In this document: positions 1 to 8,601 of the stretch, one piece after another | How positions within the stretch are numbered: the first letter of the stretch is position 1 | Layout: each line of letters starts with the position of its first letter | Assembly: GCA_030630075.1 (NCBI GenBank) | Contig: DAOVNS010000006.1 | Coordinates: 1 to 29,760, forward strand | Source of the DNA: a bacterium | GTDB taxonomy: Bacteria; Dependentiae; Babeliae; Babeliales; UASB340 | DNA: 29,760 bases | Reading direction: 5' to 3' | Position numbers and translations under genes: made by a program | Notes under the pieces: model-generated | Database searches by the model: none | What the model saw: the letters and a program-made list of their open reading frames with translations, nothing else | What the model was told of the DNA's origin: nothing

Positions 1-27
1 GAAAACATTGGAAGTTCTATTAGCTAA
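1..27 (+). CDS. pyrH: C-terminal end of probable UMP kinase (partial)
   Basis: Frame 1 runs into the window and stops at TAA 25-27, giving the residues ENIGSSIS. A GE-(N/K)-IG-(T/S) ending is typical of bacterial UMP kinases. The order pyrH-frr is one of the most conserved small gene orders in bacteria, and frr starts 12 bases downstream. Only eight residues are visible, so the call rests mainly on the neighbour. The stop overlaps the frr ribosome site (AAAAGGA, 26-32), which suggests the two genes are co-transcribed. Confidence 0.4.
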   Translation, partial: ENIGSSIS

Positions 28-38
28 AAGGATTTATT

Positions 39-623
39 ATGGAGCCTGTAATATTTGCAGAAGACAATACAAAAGATTTTGAACAAACTGTTAAAATCGA
101 AATGGAAAAACCAATAAAACATTACGAAAAAGAATTGTCCGCCATCCGAACAGGACGCGCATCAACAACACTTGTTGAAAATCTCAAAGTAGAATGTTAT
201 GGACAAATGATGAGTCTCCGGGAACTTGCAACAATCGCTGCACCAGAAGCAAGACTTATTACTATTCAACCATGGGACAAAACTGTTCTTGGTGAAATTG
301 AAAAAGCTCTTTTGGCATCAGACGTTGGAATAACACCAATTAACGATGGAACAATTATTCGTTTGCAATTGCCAATTATGAGCGAAGCACGCAGAAACGA
401 CTTACACAAAGTTCTTGGTAAAAAAACCGAAGAATGCAAAATTGGTGTAAGGAATATTCGTAAAGAATATCACAATCAAGTTCGTGATGCAGACAAAAAA
501 CATGGCATTTCTGAAGATTTTGCAAAAAAATTATCCGAACTTTTACAAAAGATAACAGATAGCTTTATTAAAAAAGCAGACGAACTTCATGAAAAAAAAG
601 CACAAGAAATTAAATTTGTTTAA
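39..623 (+). CDS. frr: Ribosome recycling factor
   Basis: With EF-G, this cytoplasmic protein splits the post-termination ribosome so that its subunits can be reused. The 194-residue product has the family hallmarks. The N-terminal helix carries IRTGRAS at about residues 36-42, followed by the beta domain with LITIQPWDK, and then the ISEDFAKKL/DELHEKKAQEI helices that complete the three-helix bundle. It is about ten residues longer than the usual 185, all at the N-terminus. The ATG at 39 is supported by AAAAGGA seven bases upstream. It follows a probable pyrH end directly and is closed by a strong hairpin terminator. Nothing looks degraded, so it is very likely functional. Confidence 0.97.
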   Translation: MEPVIFAEDNTKDFEQTVKIEMEKPIKHYEKELSAIRTGRASTTLVENLKVECYGQMMSLRELATIAAPEARLITIQPWDKTVLGEIEKALLASDVGITPINDGTIIRLQLPIMSEARRNDLHKVLGKKTEECKIGVRNIRKEYHNQVRDADKKHGISEDFAKKLSELLQKITDSFIKKADELHEKKAQEIKFV

Positions 624-646
624 TTTCTAAGATTTAATAAGAAAAG

Positions 647-678
647 AAAGAGCCGCTTTACATTTAAAGCGGCTCTTT
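647..678. terminator. Bidirectional rho-independent terminator
   Basis: A perfect 14-bp stem (647-660 with 665-678) encloses a 4-base loop. It has an A-rich left flank and a TTTTC run on the right, so it can stop transcription in both directions. It sits between the end of frr (+) and the end of the exchanger gene (-), which converge here. Confidence 0.9.
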
Positions 679-681
679 TCT

Positions 682-1665
682 TTATCTCACCCATGCCAAC
701 TGATAAATCAAAAACGTAATAAAATTTGCAAACATTAAAAGAGCTGCAATTTTCCCAATTTTTTTATATTTAATTATTCCAAAAGCAATCAAACCAAACG
801 AAAAAAACATAAATGGAACAAGTGTTCGCAACCCTCTAATATCAATTGCAGCAGGAGACGCAAAGGCGAGCAAGCCCAAAAGTAATGTTCCTTGTTCTAA
901 AACAGAACCTAACGAATTTCCTAAAGCCAAAGAATATTCTCTTTTTTTAACAGCATTAAGTCCTAATGATATTTCTGGTAACGATGTACCTATTGCAAAA
1001 ATTGTTGCACCAACCGTTTCTAATGATAAATGTAAAAGCTTTGTAAGTTGCAATGCAATGCGAACAGCAAATTCAGAAGAAATCAAAACTAAGATAATAC
1101 TTCCAAATAATTTCAATAAAACTCCCCATTTTGTTTTAAAAAAAGGATCATGATTTTCAATAGCTTCTCTTTGATCTTTTTTCTCTTCGGCAATTTCTTT
1201 TTTTGTACTATTTTTCCACAACCACCAAATTGAAATAAAATAAACTGAAATCAAAATCAAACCGGTTATTTTATTCAAAACGCCCAGAAAAAAAACAATA
1301 GCCATAGCAGCACTTGCAACAAAAAGCATTAACAATGAATCTTTACACTCTTTTTTGTTAATTTGTATATTTCTACCGCCAATCAAAATTGCCAAACCCA
1401 GAACTAACGAAATATCGCAAACATTTGATCCCAAAATTGTTCCTGCAGAAATTGCAGGCACATGTTCAAATAAAGAAGCAATAATAATAGAAAGTTCTGG
1501 CAAACCCGTTGCAATAGCAATTAAAACAAAACCGACAAAAAGAGATGTCAATTTAAATGCTGCCGCCGTTTTAATTGAATATTTAACAGACAAATCTCCT
1601 GAAAACCACAGCATTATTAAACTCAAAATTAATAAAAAAAACATTGTTATAATTTGAATTATCAT
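682..1665 (-). CDS. CaCA-family sodium/calcium exchanger-like membrane protein
   Basis: This is a predicted inner-membrane cation antiporter of the YrbG-like Ca2+/cation antiporter family. The 327-residue product is a run of about ten hydrophobic helices. The two inverted alpha repeats of the family are visible: the first has ATGLPELS followed by GSNVCDISLVLG, and the second has GTSLPEIS followed by GNSLGSVLEQG. These carry the ion-coordinating acidic residues. A charged cytoplasmic loop (KKEIAEEKKDQRE) separates the halves, as is usual. I chose ATG at 1665 because AAAGG lies just upstream on the minus strand. A longer frame from 1749 would add 28 residues without a ribosome site and would run into the PP2C leader. 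The transported ion cannot be read from sequence. Its 5' end was copied in the neighbouring tandem duplication. Confidence 0.88.
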   Translation of the reverse strand: MIIQIITMFFLLILSLIMLWFSGDLSVKYSIKTAAAFKLTSLFVGFVLIAIATGLPELSIIIASLFEHVPAISAGTILGSNVCDISLVLGLAILIGGRNIQINKKECKDSLLMLFVASAAMAIVFFLGVLNKITGLILISVYFISIWWLWKNSTKKEIAEEKKDQREAIENHDPFFKTKWGVLLKLFGSIILVLISSEFAVRIALQLTKLLHLSLETVGATIFAIGTSLPEISLGLNAVKKREYSLALGNSLGSVLEQGTLLLGLLAFASPAAIDIRGLRTLVPFMFFSFGLIAFGIIKYKKIGKIAALLMFANFITFLIYQLAWVR

Positions 1666-1767
1666 TACACTTACCTTTCTATTTTTAAGTTTATTTACGT
1701 TTGTAAAAACATTTTTTAAAATGTAAATAAAATAAAATAATAACTTCAATAAAAAGGAATTAGATAA

Positions 1768-2691
1768 ATGTTAAGTAACAAAAAAATTAGCCAAATATTT
1801 TTACTTTTAATTTTGAATTCAATTGCTCTTTTTAAAATCAAACCAATGGCCAAACCTGTTTCACAAAAATTCGATATCGGAGTTAGCTCAGAACGACACT
1901 TAAGAAGAAATATGGAAGATAAGTACACAGTCATAGAAAATTGGGGCAACACGGGAACAACTTTCGCGGGTGTTTATGATGGCCATGGAGGCAAACGCGT
2001 AGCCGAATATTTAGAAGAAAATTTGCACGCAAGAATTCTTCAAATATTTCAGCTCCAGGAAATCAAAGATCTTAAAGAAGCAATTCGACAAGGCTGTGCA
2101 CAAATAAATCAAGAAATTCTTGCAAATGATGAAATCAAGGAACAAGGCTCATGCGCAATAATGGCATTTATTTTTGAAAATGAAAAAGATAAAAATAAAT
2201 ATAAAATTATTATTGCTAATGTCGGAGATTCACGAGCAGTAATAAGCAAAAACGGCAAGGCCATTCAACTTTCTACAGATCACAAGCCCTGTAACCCAGC
2301 AGAACAAGAGAGAATTGAAACTTCAAGAGGATTTATTACATATTCTTTCAGTTGCGGCTCATTTTGCAATGCCGGCAGCGAAGAAAAATGCCTCGAAAAA
2401 CACAGAATCGGAAGAATAAACGGTGGGCTAGCTGTAGCAAGAGCTTTTGGAGATTTTCAATACAGCATTTTTTTATCTACAGAACCCGAAATAACAAAAT
2501 GCGGTTTTTGTAAAGATGATGTATTAATTCTGGCAAGCGACGGCCTTTGGGATGGTATAGAAAACGAAGAAGCAATACTCTTGGCAAATGCATCTTCCGA
2601 CATGAAAAAAGCAAGTGAAATATTACTAGAAAAAGGTAAGTATAGCAGTCCCGATAATATCACGGTAATCACCATAAGGCTAAAACCTTAA
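1768..2691 (+). CDS. Exported PP2C-family Ser/Thr protein phosphatase, copy A
   Basis: This is a metal-dependent protein phosphatase of the eukaryote-like PPM/PP2C family, 307 residues long. Residues 1-27 form a lysine-plus-hydrophobic leader, so the catalytic domain is probably exported or membrane-anchored. The conserved PP2C motifs appear in order: RRNMED (46-51), VYDGHGG (69-75), ANVGDSRAV, LSTDHKP, GLAVARAFGD, ASDGLWDG and PDNITVITI. All the metal-binding aspartates expected for the family are present. An insertion with three cysteines (SCGSFCNAGSEEKC) lies between DHKP and GLAVARAFGD and is absent from copy B. AAGGA precedes the ATG by about ten bases. Phosphatase activity is well supported. 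A host-directed role is inferred only from the leader and the genomic context. Confidence 0.9.
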   Translation: MLSNKKISQIFLLLILNSIALFKIKPMAKPVSQKFDIGVSSERHLRRNMEDKYTVIENWGNTGTTFAGVYDGHGGKRVAEYLEENLHARILQIFQLQEIKDLKEAIRQGCAQINQEILANDEIKEQGSCAIMAFIFENEKDKNKYKIIIANVGDSRAVISKNGKAIQLSTDHKPCNPAEQERIETSRGFITYSFSCGSFCNAGSEEKCLEKHRIGRINGGLAVARAFGDFQYSIFLSTEPEITKCGFCKDDVLILASDGLWDGIENEEAILLANASSDMKKASEILLEKGKYSSPDNITVITIRLKP

Positions 2692-2783
2692 TTTTTAACG
2701 ATTTTACCCGTTTTCATTATTAGCCTCCATATGATTAAGCTTAAAATTAATAAAACAAACATTATTATAATTTGAACAATCAT
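2688..2783 (-). pseudogene. Remnant of the exchanger 5' end left by tandem duplication
   Basis: On the minus strand, ATG at 2783 is preceded by GAGGA and opens a 31-codon frame beginning MIVQIIIMFVLLILSLI. The intact exchanger begins MIIQIITMFFLLILSLI. Homology ends near 2735, at the duplication junction, and the frame then runs through the PP2C 3' flank to a stop at 2688-2690. The reading frame and ribosome site survive by descent, but nothing of the transport domain remains. A tiny hydrophobic peptide could still be made, though there is no evidence for it. Confidence 0.8.
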
Positions 2784-2886
2784 TTATTTATCCTCTCTGT
2801 TTTTAATTTCTTTCTTTCTTTTAACATATTTTTTAAAATATTAAGAAAAACAAAATAACAACTTCAATAAATAAGGAATTTGTTAA

Positions 2887-3825
2887 ATGTTAAATTATAA
2901 AAATTTCAAACAAATAATTTTAATCTTAGTTTTAAATTTAATCGTGCTTTTTAAAATCAAACCAATGGCCGAACCTGTTTCACAAAAATTCAATATCGGA
3001 GTTACTTCGCAGCGAGGGCCGAGGCGAACCATGGAAGATGAATATCAAATAATAGATAATTGGGGAAACACGGGAATAACTTATGTTGCTATTTTTGATG
3101 GCCATGGAGGCAAACGCGTAGCAGAATATCTAAAAAAAAATTTGCATAAAATAATATTTCAAAATCTTCTGGAAACCAACGATCTTAAGCTCGCAATAAT
3201 ACAAGGCTGTGCACAAATAAATCAAGCAATTTTAAAAGCTCAACAAACTAAAATGAATCCATCAGCTGGTTCTAGATGCAGACAAACATCTTTTAGTACA
3301 ACGGGATCATGCGCAATAATTGCATTTATCTTTGAGAATAAAGTTATAATTGCAAATATTGGAGATTCTCGAGCTGTTGTCAGTGAAAATGGCGTATCCA
3401 TTCAACTTTCTACGGATCACAAACCAAACAATGAATCAGAAAAAAAAAGAATCGAAGATGCTGGAGGAAAAGTTTGGATATCTGATGATGGAAAAATTTC
3501 AAAATTATGTTGTGCTTTCGGATTAGCTGTAGCGAGAGCTTTTGGAAATCTCGCATATAAAGATCTTATAATATCAGATCCACAAATAGTGGGGTATAAT
3601 TTTCTTGGAGATGATGTTTTAATTTTGGCATGCGACGGCCTTTGGGATGTTATGCAAAATCAAGAAGTCGTTGACGTTGTAACTGAATGTAAAGGGATGC
3701 AAGAAGCAAGCGAAGCATTGGCAAATGAAGCAATAAGAAATAGGCATACTAACGACAACGTTACAATTATCACAATAAAACCTTCAGACCCTAATCTTTG
3801 GGTACATTATACGAGAAAACCTTAA
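2887..3825 (+). CDS. Exported PP2C-family Ser/Thr protein phosphatase, copy B
   Basis: This 312-residue paralog of the preceding gene has the same hydrophobic leader and the same start of the mature region (MAEPVSQKFNIGV). The motifs RRTMED, IFDGHGG, ANIGDSRAVV, LSTDHKP, GLAVARAFGN, ACDGLWDVM and NDNVTIITI are in order. The aspartate usual in the AFGD motif is asparagine here. That position is conserved but is not one of the core metal ligands I would call essential. A 16-residue insertion (KMNPSAGSRCRQTSFS) follows the second helix, and the C-terminus has an extra SDPNLWVHYTRKP. The reading frame is intact and most substitutions look conservative, so the copy is probably active and diverging in specificity. 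Confidence 0.9.
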   Translation: MLNYKNFKQIILILVLNLIVLFKIKPMAEPVSQKFNIGVTSQRGPRRTMEDEYQIIDNWGNTGITYVAIFDGHGGKRVAEYLKKNLHKIIFQNLLETNDLKLAIIQGCAQINQAILKAQQTKMNPSAGSRCRQTSFSTTGSCAIIAFIFENKVIIANIGDSRAVVSENGVSIQLSTDHKPNNESEKKRIEDAGGKVWISDDGKISKLCCAFGLAVARAFGNLAYKDLIISDPQIVGYNFLGDDVLILACDGLWDVMQNQEVVDVVTECKGMQEASEALANEAIRNRHTNDNVTIITIKPSDPNLWVHYTRKP

Positions 3826-3865
3826 TTTTTAACGATTTTACCCGTTTTTATTATTAGCCTCCAAA

Positions 3866-3874
3866 TGATATAAT
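3866..3874 (+). promoter_or_regulatory. Extended -10 promoter element for the F-box/ankyrin gene
   Basis: TGATATAAT is a perfect extended -10 (TGnTATAAT), 59 bases before the ATG at 3934. There is no good -35, which such promoters tolerate. It lies at the end of duplicated copy 2. The matching place after copy 1 reads TGATTAAGC, so the promoter is present only at the outer junction. Confidence 0.5.
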
Positions 3875-3933
3875 TTAAATACAATGTGTAAGAAATTGGT
3901 TTTTACACAAAAAACGTATTTTTTGGAGGTTAT

Positions 3934-5031
3934 ATGAAAAAAATTAATAGTTTTTTACTAATTTTTACATTTTTATCAAGTATTTTTGCCACAAATCTAC
4001 ATTCGATGAAACGAAGCGCAGATGATGCTAGAACTTCTGAAATTTCAGAAGAAACTCGTTATTCAAAACAACCGCGTAGATTTTTACATGGTTTAAGAAC
4101 TTTTCTTCAAAAACAAAATAGTGATCAAACTAATCATTTCGATGAATTACCAAATGAACTTTTGGTGAAAATATTTGCTGATTCAAATCCTACAAAAGAT
4201 GAATTAATAAAATTAAGCAAAGTATCTAAAAAATTTCACAATATTGCTTTAGACAAAGTTTTTATTAATCCTGAAATTCACGAATACGAAACTATACTTA
4301 ATTCTGTAATTAATTTTGATACTTCAACAAATACTTTGAACTTAAATCATCTAAATTCTTCCGATCGCGTAAAAGCATTACTAGGATTTAAATTTTTAAT
4401 TCAAGTAAGAGATAAAAGTCTTTTTTTTAAAGCTTCAGGAATAGATTCACAATTATTTTGTGTGGCACAGTATAATGCCTTACTTAGATTTCTTGAAACT
4501 CTTAACAATGACTTAAATAAGCTACGAATTGATGCAGAATTAGAAATATCAGTGCTAGAAAAATCTGTTTTAGGAATTGATGCACCTTACACTATAAATC
4601 TTGCTAATATATATCCCGGGCTAACAATTAATTTAAAACAAAAAAATAATATTTTAATTAATATAAATAACTTGGCATATGGAGAAACTCCTTTAATGAT
4701 TGCATCAAAACTTTATTTAATAAATATTAACTTAATAAATATTAACTTAATAAAAGCACTCTTAATCCTTGGTGCAGATGTAAATACAAAATCTATATGG
4801 CAAAATACATTGTTACATTTTGCCCTAAAAAACAATCTTCCTGAAATTGCAATTTTACTTTTAGAAAACAATGCAAATTTTAGAATTAAAAATAATATTG
4901 GCGAAACGGCATTAGAATTAGCAGCAAGGCTTAATAATTCAGAAATCAACAAAGTTTTAATTCCAAAACTGACCTGGTACGAAAGACAATCATTTAATTT
5001 TGCAAGATTTTTTAAAGCAAGAGTTGGATAA
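3934..5031 (+). CDS. Exported F-box-like, ankyrin-repeat protein
   Basis: The 365-residue product has three visible parts. A signal peptide (KK then a hydrophobic run, residues 1-24) is followed by a basic, low-complexity stretch. An F-box-like motif at about residues 70-107 contains LPNELLVKIF and LSKVSKKFHNIA. The C-terminal third holds ankyrin repeats, with GETPLMIA, LLILGADVN, NTLLHFALKNN, IAILLLENNANF and GETALELAARLNN. F-boxes bind Skp1 in eukaryotic ubiquitin ligases and ankyrin repeats bind partner proteins. Exported bacterial F-box/ankyrin proteins are known host-directed factors, but the role here is inferred. The middle region (about 110-240) matches nothing I recognise. GGAGGTTAT sits directly upstream of the start. 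A 15-bp tandem repeat expands one ankyrin helix. Confidence 0.82.
   Translation: MKKINSFLLIFTFLSSIFATNLHSMKRSADDARTSEISEETRYSKQPRRFLHGLRTFLQKQNSDQTNHFDELPNELLVKIFADSNPTKDELIKLSKVSKKFHNIALDKVFINPEIHEYETILNSVINFDTSTNTLNLNHLNSSDRVKALLGFKFLIQVRDKSLFFKASGIDSQLFCVAQYNALLRFLETLNNDLNKLRIDAELEISVLEKSVLGIDAPYTINLANIYPGLTINLKQKNNILININNLAYGETPLMIASKLYLININLININLIKALLILGADVNTKSIWQNTLLHFALKNNLPEIAILLLENNANFRIKNNIGETALELAARLNNSEINKVLIPKLTWYERQSFNFARFFKARVG
4717..4754 (+). repeat. 15-bp in-frame tandem repeat inside the ankyrin region
   Basis: The unit TTAATAAATATTAAC occurs twice without a mismatch, plus a partial third copy. It encodes LININ-LININ-LI within the second helix of an ankyrin repeat, just before the LLILGADVN turn. 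Its length is a multiple of three, so the frame is kept. Perfect identity suggests a recent event. Confidence 0.9.
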
Positions 5032-5127
5032 AAACTAAAGCTAAACATTTTGCGATCTTTTCTATAAACTCTTTTCTTAAACTTCAATCTAAAATTTATT
5101 AAAGACATTAATATTCGAAGAGTTAAA

Positions 5128-8100
5128 ATGAGCCAAGATTTGAGCAAAGAGTTTGTACATTTACATCTTCATACCGAATTCTCACTCCTTGATGGAGCGA
5201 TAAAAATTCCACAATTGCTTAAATTTGCAAACGAACAAAATTGGAAAACCATTGGTATTTCTGATCATGGAAATATTTTTGGTGCCGTAAAATTTTTTCA
5301 ACAAGCAAAAAAAGCGGGCATCCGACCAATTCTTGGCATCGAAATGTATATGGCTCCTGATTCGAAAATAAAAGATATAAATCAAAAGTATTTTCATATC
5401 TTGCTCATTGTTCAAAACGAAATCGGTTACAGAAATTTGTGCCAACTTCTTGCATTTTCTTATCAAGAAGGTTTTTATTTTAAACCAAGAATTGATTATG
5501 AAATTTTAAAAAAGCACTCAGAAGGTTTAATTGTTGGCTCTGCGTGTCTTGGCGGACATATTCCTAAATTAATTTTACAAGATAATGAAGCCGAAGCAGA
5601 AAACAGAATGAATTGGTTCCTAGAAACTTTCGGCAAAGAAAGATTCTATCTCGAAGTCCAACCACACAACGAAAAAAATCAAATTTTTGTTAACGATAAA
5701 CTTTTAAAATTAGGTAAAAAGTTTGATGTGAAATGTATTGCAACTTGCGATGCCCATTACATTAACAAAGAAGATCGTTATGCACACGAAGTGCTTCTTG
5801 CCATTCAAACAAAAAAAACAATGGATGATCCCAAAAGAATGACTTTTGGAGATTTTGACGGGCACCTAAAAACAACAAATGAAGTTTTAAAATACTTTAA
5901 AGGGAACGAGGAAGTTGTTTGGAATACAGGCGAACTTGTTAAAAAATGTAATTTTGAATTTGAATTTGGAAAATTATTTTTCCCCCAATGTGATACTCCA
6001 AAAGAACACACACAAGAAAGTTTTTTCGAAAAATTATGCCGCGATGGGTTAGAAAAATTAAGAAATGAAGGTTTAGTTCCACAAGATCAGTACCAACAAT
6101 ATTTAGACCGACTTCAACTCGAAATCGATCTTATTATAAAAATGGGATACGTCGGATACTTTTTAGTTGTAAGTGATTTTATCAGATGGTCAAAAGAACA
6201 AAATATTCCTGTTGGACCAGGTCGTGGTTCTGCTGCAGGATCACTAGTTGCATGGACGATGGAAATTACAAACGTCGATCCACTTAAGTACAATTTACTT
6301 TTTGAAAGATTTTTAAATCCAGAACGTGTATCCATGCCCGATATCGATATAGACTTTTGCGTTGAAAAACGAGAAAAGGTTATCGAATATGTAAAAGAAA
6401 AATATGGCCATGAATGCGTCTGCCAAATTATTACTTTTGGAACAATGATGGCCAAAGGTGTAATAAAAGACGTTGCAAGAGCTTTGGGCTTTCCGTTCCA
6501 AGACGCAAATGCAATTACAGACTTAATTCCAAATCAATTAAAAATCACACTGCAACAAGCAATCGATCAAGAACCCAAAATTAAAGAAATGATCGATAGC
6601 AATCCGCAAGTTAAAAACCTTTTCGATATTTGTTTTAAACTTGAAGGATTAACGCGTCACGCATCAAAACACGCAGCGGGCGTTGTAATTTCACCTCGAC
6701 CACTTCGCGAAGTTCTTCCTCTTTATATTCCATCAAAAACTACTGAGCTTGTCACTCAATACGCAATGACAGAACTTGAAAATGTTGGTTATCTAAAAAT
6801 GGACTTTTTGGGTTTGAAAAACTTAACAGTTGTACAGCGTGCACTTGAAGCAATTAAAAGAAATCACGGCGTTAATATTAATCTTGATAAAATTCCATAC
6901 GACAATCCAAAAAGTTTTGAACTTCTTTGCAAAGGAGAAACAAGCGGTATATTCCAGTTTGAATCTGAGGGAATTAAAGATGTTATGCGCAAACTGCAAC
7001 CAGAAAGGTTTGAAGATTTAATTGCAGTAAACGCACTCTATCGTCCGGGACCGCTTGGTTCGGGCATGGTTGACGATTTTATTGACAGAAGACATGGAAA
7101 AAAGAAAACAACGTACATGTTCCCCGAACTTGAACCAATTCTTGCCGAAACTTATGGTGTTATCGTTTACCAAGAACAGGTTATGAAAATTGCTTCGGCA
7201 ATTGCTGGCTACTCGCTTGGTGGTGCAGATATTTTACGCCGAGCAATGGGTAAGAAAAAAGTTGAAGTGATGGCTGAACAAAAAGTACTTTTTGTAAAAG
7301 GTGCAAAGGAAAAAAGCTTTAACGAAAAAAAAGCTGCCGAACTTTTTGATCTGATGGCCTACTTTGCCGGATACGGTTTTAATAAATCACACTCAACAGC
7401 ATATGCAATGATTGCGTATCAAACTGCATACCTTAAATCAAATTACCCTTCAGAATTTATGGCTGCATTAATTTCTTTTGAAACTAGCAATCCCGACCAA
7501 TTAACGTTTTATCTGCAAGAAATAAAAGATATGGGATTAACAACTCTTCTTCCCGATATTAATAGGTCAGAAGTAGAATTTGCAGCCAACAAAAAAGAAA
7601 TACTTTTTGGACTAAAGGGAATAAAAAATGTTGGACAAGCAGCGTTAGAAAATATAATTGAAGTTAGAGAAGAAGAACCATTTTTAGATTTATTAGATTT
7701 TTGCAAAAAAGTAGATTTGCGCTGCGTAAACAAACGAGTTGTCGAAAGTTTAATTTACGCAGGAGCAATGGATGTTTTTCCTGGGAATAGAGCACAAAAA
7801 ATTAAAGAATCCGACAAAATAATCAAGCTTGCAATTGATGCAAAAGAAGATTTAAAAACAGGACAGATGAGCATGTTTTCTGGAGGCATCCAAGCAAAAA
7901 GCAATCCAGGTCAACCACAAATGTATGCATTTGAACCGCTTGAAGATTGGACAGACAAAGAAAAGCTCGAAAAAGAAAAAGAAGTTGCCGGTTTTTATTT
8001 AAGCTCACACCCTCTTGCAAATTATCCTGCTATTAAATGGATAGATGCACTTCCATTTACAAAAGCTTTAGAAAAAATAAAAACATTGAATTCAATGAAA

Positions 8101-8601
8101 GAACCAAATGTAACTTGCGCAGGCTTAATGCAAAATCATAAAGTTATTACAACAAAAAAAGGTGATAAGATGGCTTTTGCGCAATTCGAAGACTTGAGCG
8201 GAAACTGCGAAGTTATTATTTTCCCATCCGTATACAAAAAAGTAGAAGATGTCTTGGGTGAATACAATGTTTTTATTGTAAAAGGCTATCTCGATACATC
8301 ATCAACACAGAAATGTAAAATCAAGGCAAATCAACTTATCCCAGTTGATACATTTTTTGAACAAAGCAAGCTCAAAGCACTTAATCTTGAACTTCCAGAA
8401 CTTGTTAATGACAATATTTTAGAAAAATTAAAGAACCACATTGATCCAAAAAACAACTACGAAGCAAGAGCGCCTTTAAGTTTGGCTTTTAGCGAAAACA
8501 ACAAAAAACTCGAACTGAATTTTAGAACCAGAGTGTCTTTTAATGAAACAAGCTTAAAAGATATAGAGAAACTAGGAGTCAAAATCCAAATTTTGTTCTA
8601 A
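5128..8601 (+). CDS. dnaE: DNA polymerase III alpha subunit
   Basis: This is the replicative polymerase of the chromosome. The 1157-residue length matches DnaE. An N-terminal PHP domain starts with HLHLHTEFSLLDGA and keeps DHGN, GIEMY and CDAH, so its metal-binding site looks better preserved than in E. coli. The palm has GPGRGSAAGSLVAW, the catalytic PDIDIDF pair (Asp405, Asp407) and the third acid in YLKMDFLGLKNLT (Asp559). YRPGPLGSG and YQEQVMKIA follow, then helix-hairpin-helix and an OB fold at about residues 985-1065. The ATG at 5128 is preceded by a modest GAAGAG. No clamp-loader or epsilon gene is nearby. If the PHP site is active it could proofread, which is inference. Confidence 0.98.
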   Translation: MSQDLSKEFVHLHLHTEFSLLDGAIKIPQLLKFANEQNWKTIGISDHGNIFGAVKFFQQAKKAGIRPILGIEMYMAPDSKIKDINQKYFHILLIVQNEIGYRNLCQLLAFSYQEGFYFKPRIDYEILKKHSEGLIVGSACLGGHIPKLILQDNEAEAENRMNWFLETFGKERFYLEVQPHNEKNQIFVNDKLLKLGKKFDVKCIATCDAHYINKEDRYAHEVLLAIQTKKTMDDPKRMTFGDFDGHLKTTNEVLKYFKGNEEVVWNTGELVKKCNFEFEFGKLFFPQCDTPKEHTQESFFEKLCRDGLEKLRNEGLVPQDQYQQYLDRLQLEIDLIIKMGYVGYFLVVSDFIRWSKEQNIPVGPGRGSAAGSLVAWTMEITNVDPLKYNLLFERFLNPERVSMPDIDIDFCVEKREKVIEYVKEKYGHECVCQIITFGTMMAKGVIKDVARALGFPFQDANAITDLIPNQLKITLQQAIDQEPKIKEMIDSNPQVKNLFDICFKLEGLTRHASKHAAGVVISPRPLREVLPLYIPSKTTELVTQYAMTELENVGYLKMDFLGLKNLTVVQRALEAIKRNHGVNINLDKIPYDNPKSFELLCKGETSGIFQFESEGIKDVMRKLQPERFEDLIAVNALYRPGPLGSGMVDDFIDRRHGKKKTTYMFPELEPILAETYGVIVYQEQVMKIASAIAGYSLGGADILRRAMGKKKVEVMAEQKVLFVKGAKEKSFNEKKAAELFDLMAYFAGYGFNKSHSTAYAMIAYQTAYLKSNYPSEFMAALISFETSNPDQLTFYLQEIKDMGLTTLLPDINRSEVEFAANKKEILFGLKGIKNVGQAALENIIEVREEEPFLDLLDFCKKVDLRCVNKRVVESLIYAGAMDVFPGNRAQKIKESDKIIKLAIDAKEDLKTGQMSMFSGGIQAKSNPGQPQMYAFEPLEDWTDKEKLEKEKEVAGFYLSSHPLANYPAIKWIDALPFTKALEKIKTLNSMKEPNVTCAGLMQNHKVITTKKGDKMAFAQFEDLSGNCEVIIFPSVYKKVEDVLGEYNVFIVKGYLDTSSTQKCKIKANQLIPVDTFFEQSKLKALNLELPELVNDNILEKLKNHIDPKNNYEARAPLSLAFSENNKKLELNFRTRVSFNETSLKDIEKLGVKIQILF

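Larger units (their letters stand above)
1617..3869. repeat. Tandem duplication of about 1.12 kb carrying the PP2C genes
   Basis: Copy 1 spans about 1617-2735 and copy 2 about 2736-3869. The alignment is continuous through non-coding DNA. The 5' end and ribosome site of the minus-strand exchanger (near 1625-1680) recur at offset +1118 near 2743-2798. The PP2C starts are offset by +1119, and the shared 3' flank (beginning ATTTTTAACGATTTTACCCG) is offset by +1134. The copied flanks remain more alike than parts of the coding sequence. The event therefore duplicated one segment running from inside the exchanger gene to just past the PP2C stop codon. Confidence 0.85.

Noticed and set aside
1355..1657. 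Plus-strand 100-codon frame inside the exchanger gene
   Set aside because: It is antisense to conserved transport motifs and has no upstream signal.
4717..4754. Short direct repeats as a CRISPR array
   Set aside because: The 15-bp units are contiguous with no spacers and code for protein in frame. The same holds for the repeats at 13067 and 25912.
4713..5147. Open minus-strand frame of 144 codons opposite the ankyrin gene end
   Set aside because: It is antisense to the ankyrin region and crosses the dnaE start. Its composition mirrors the opposite strand and there is no ribosome site.
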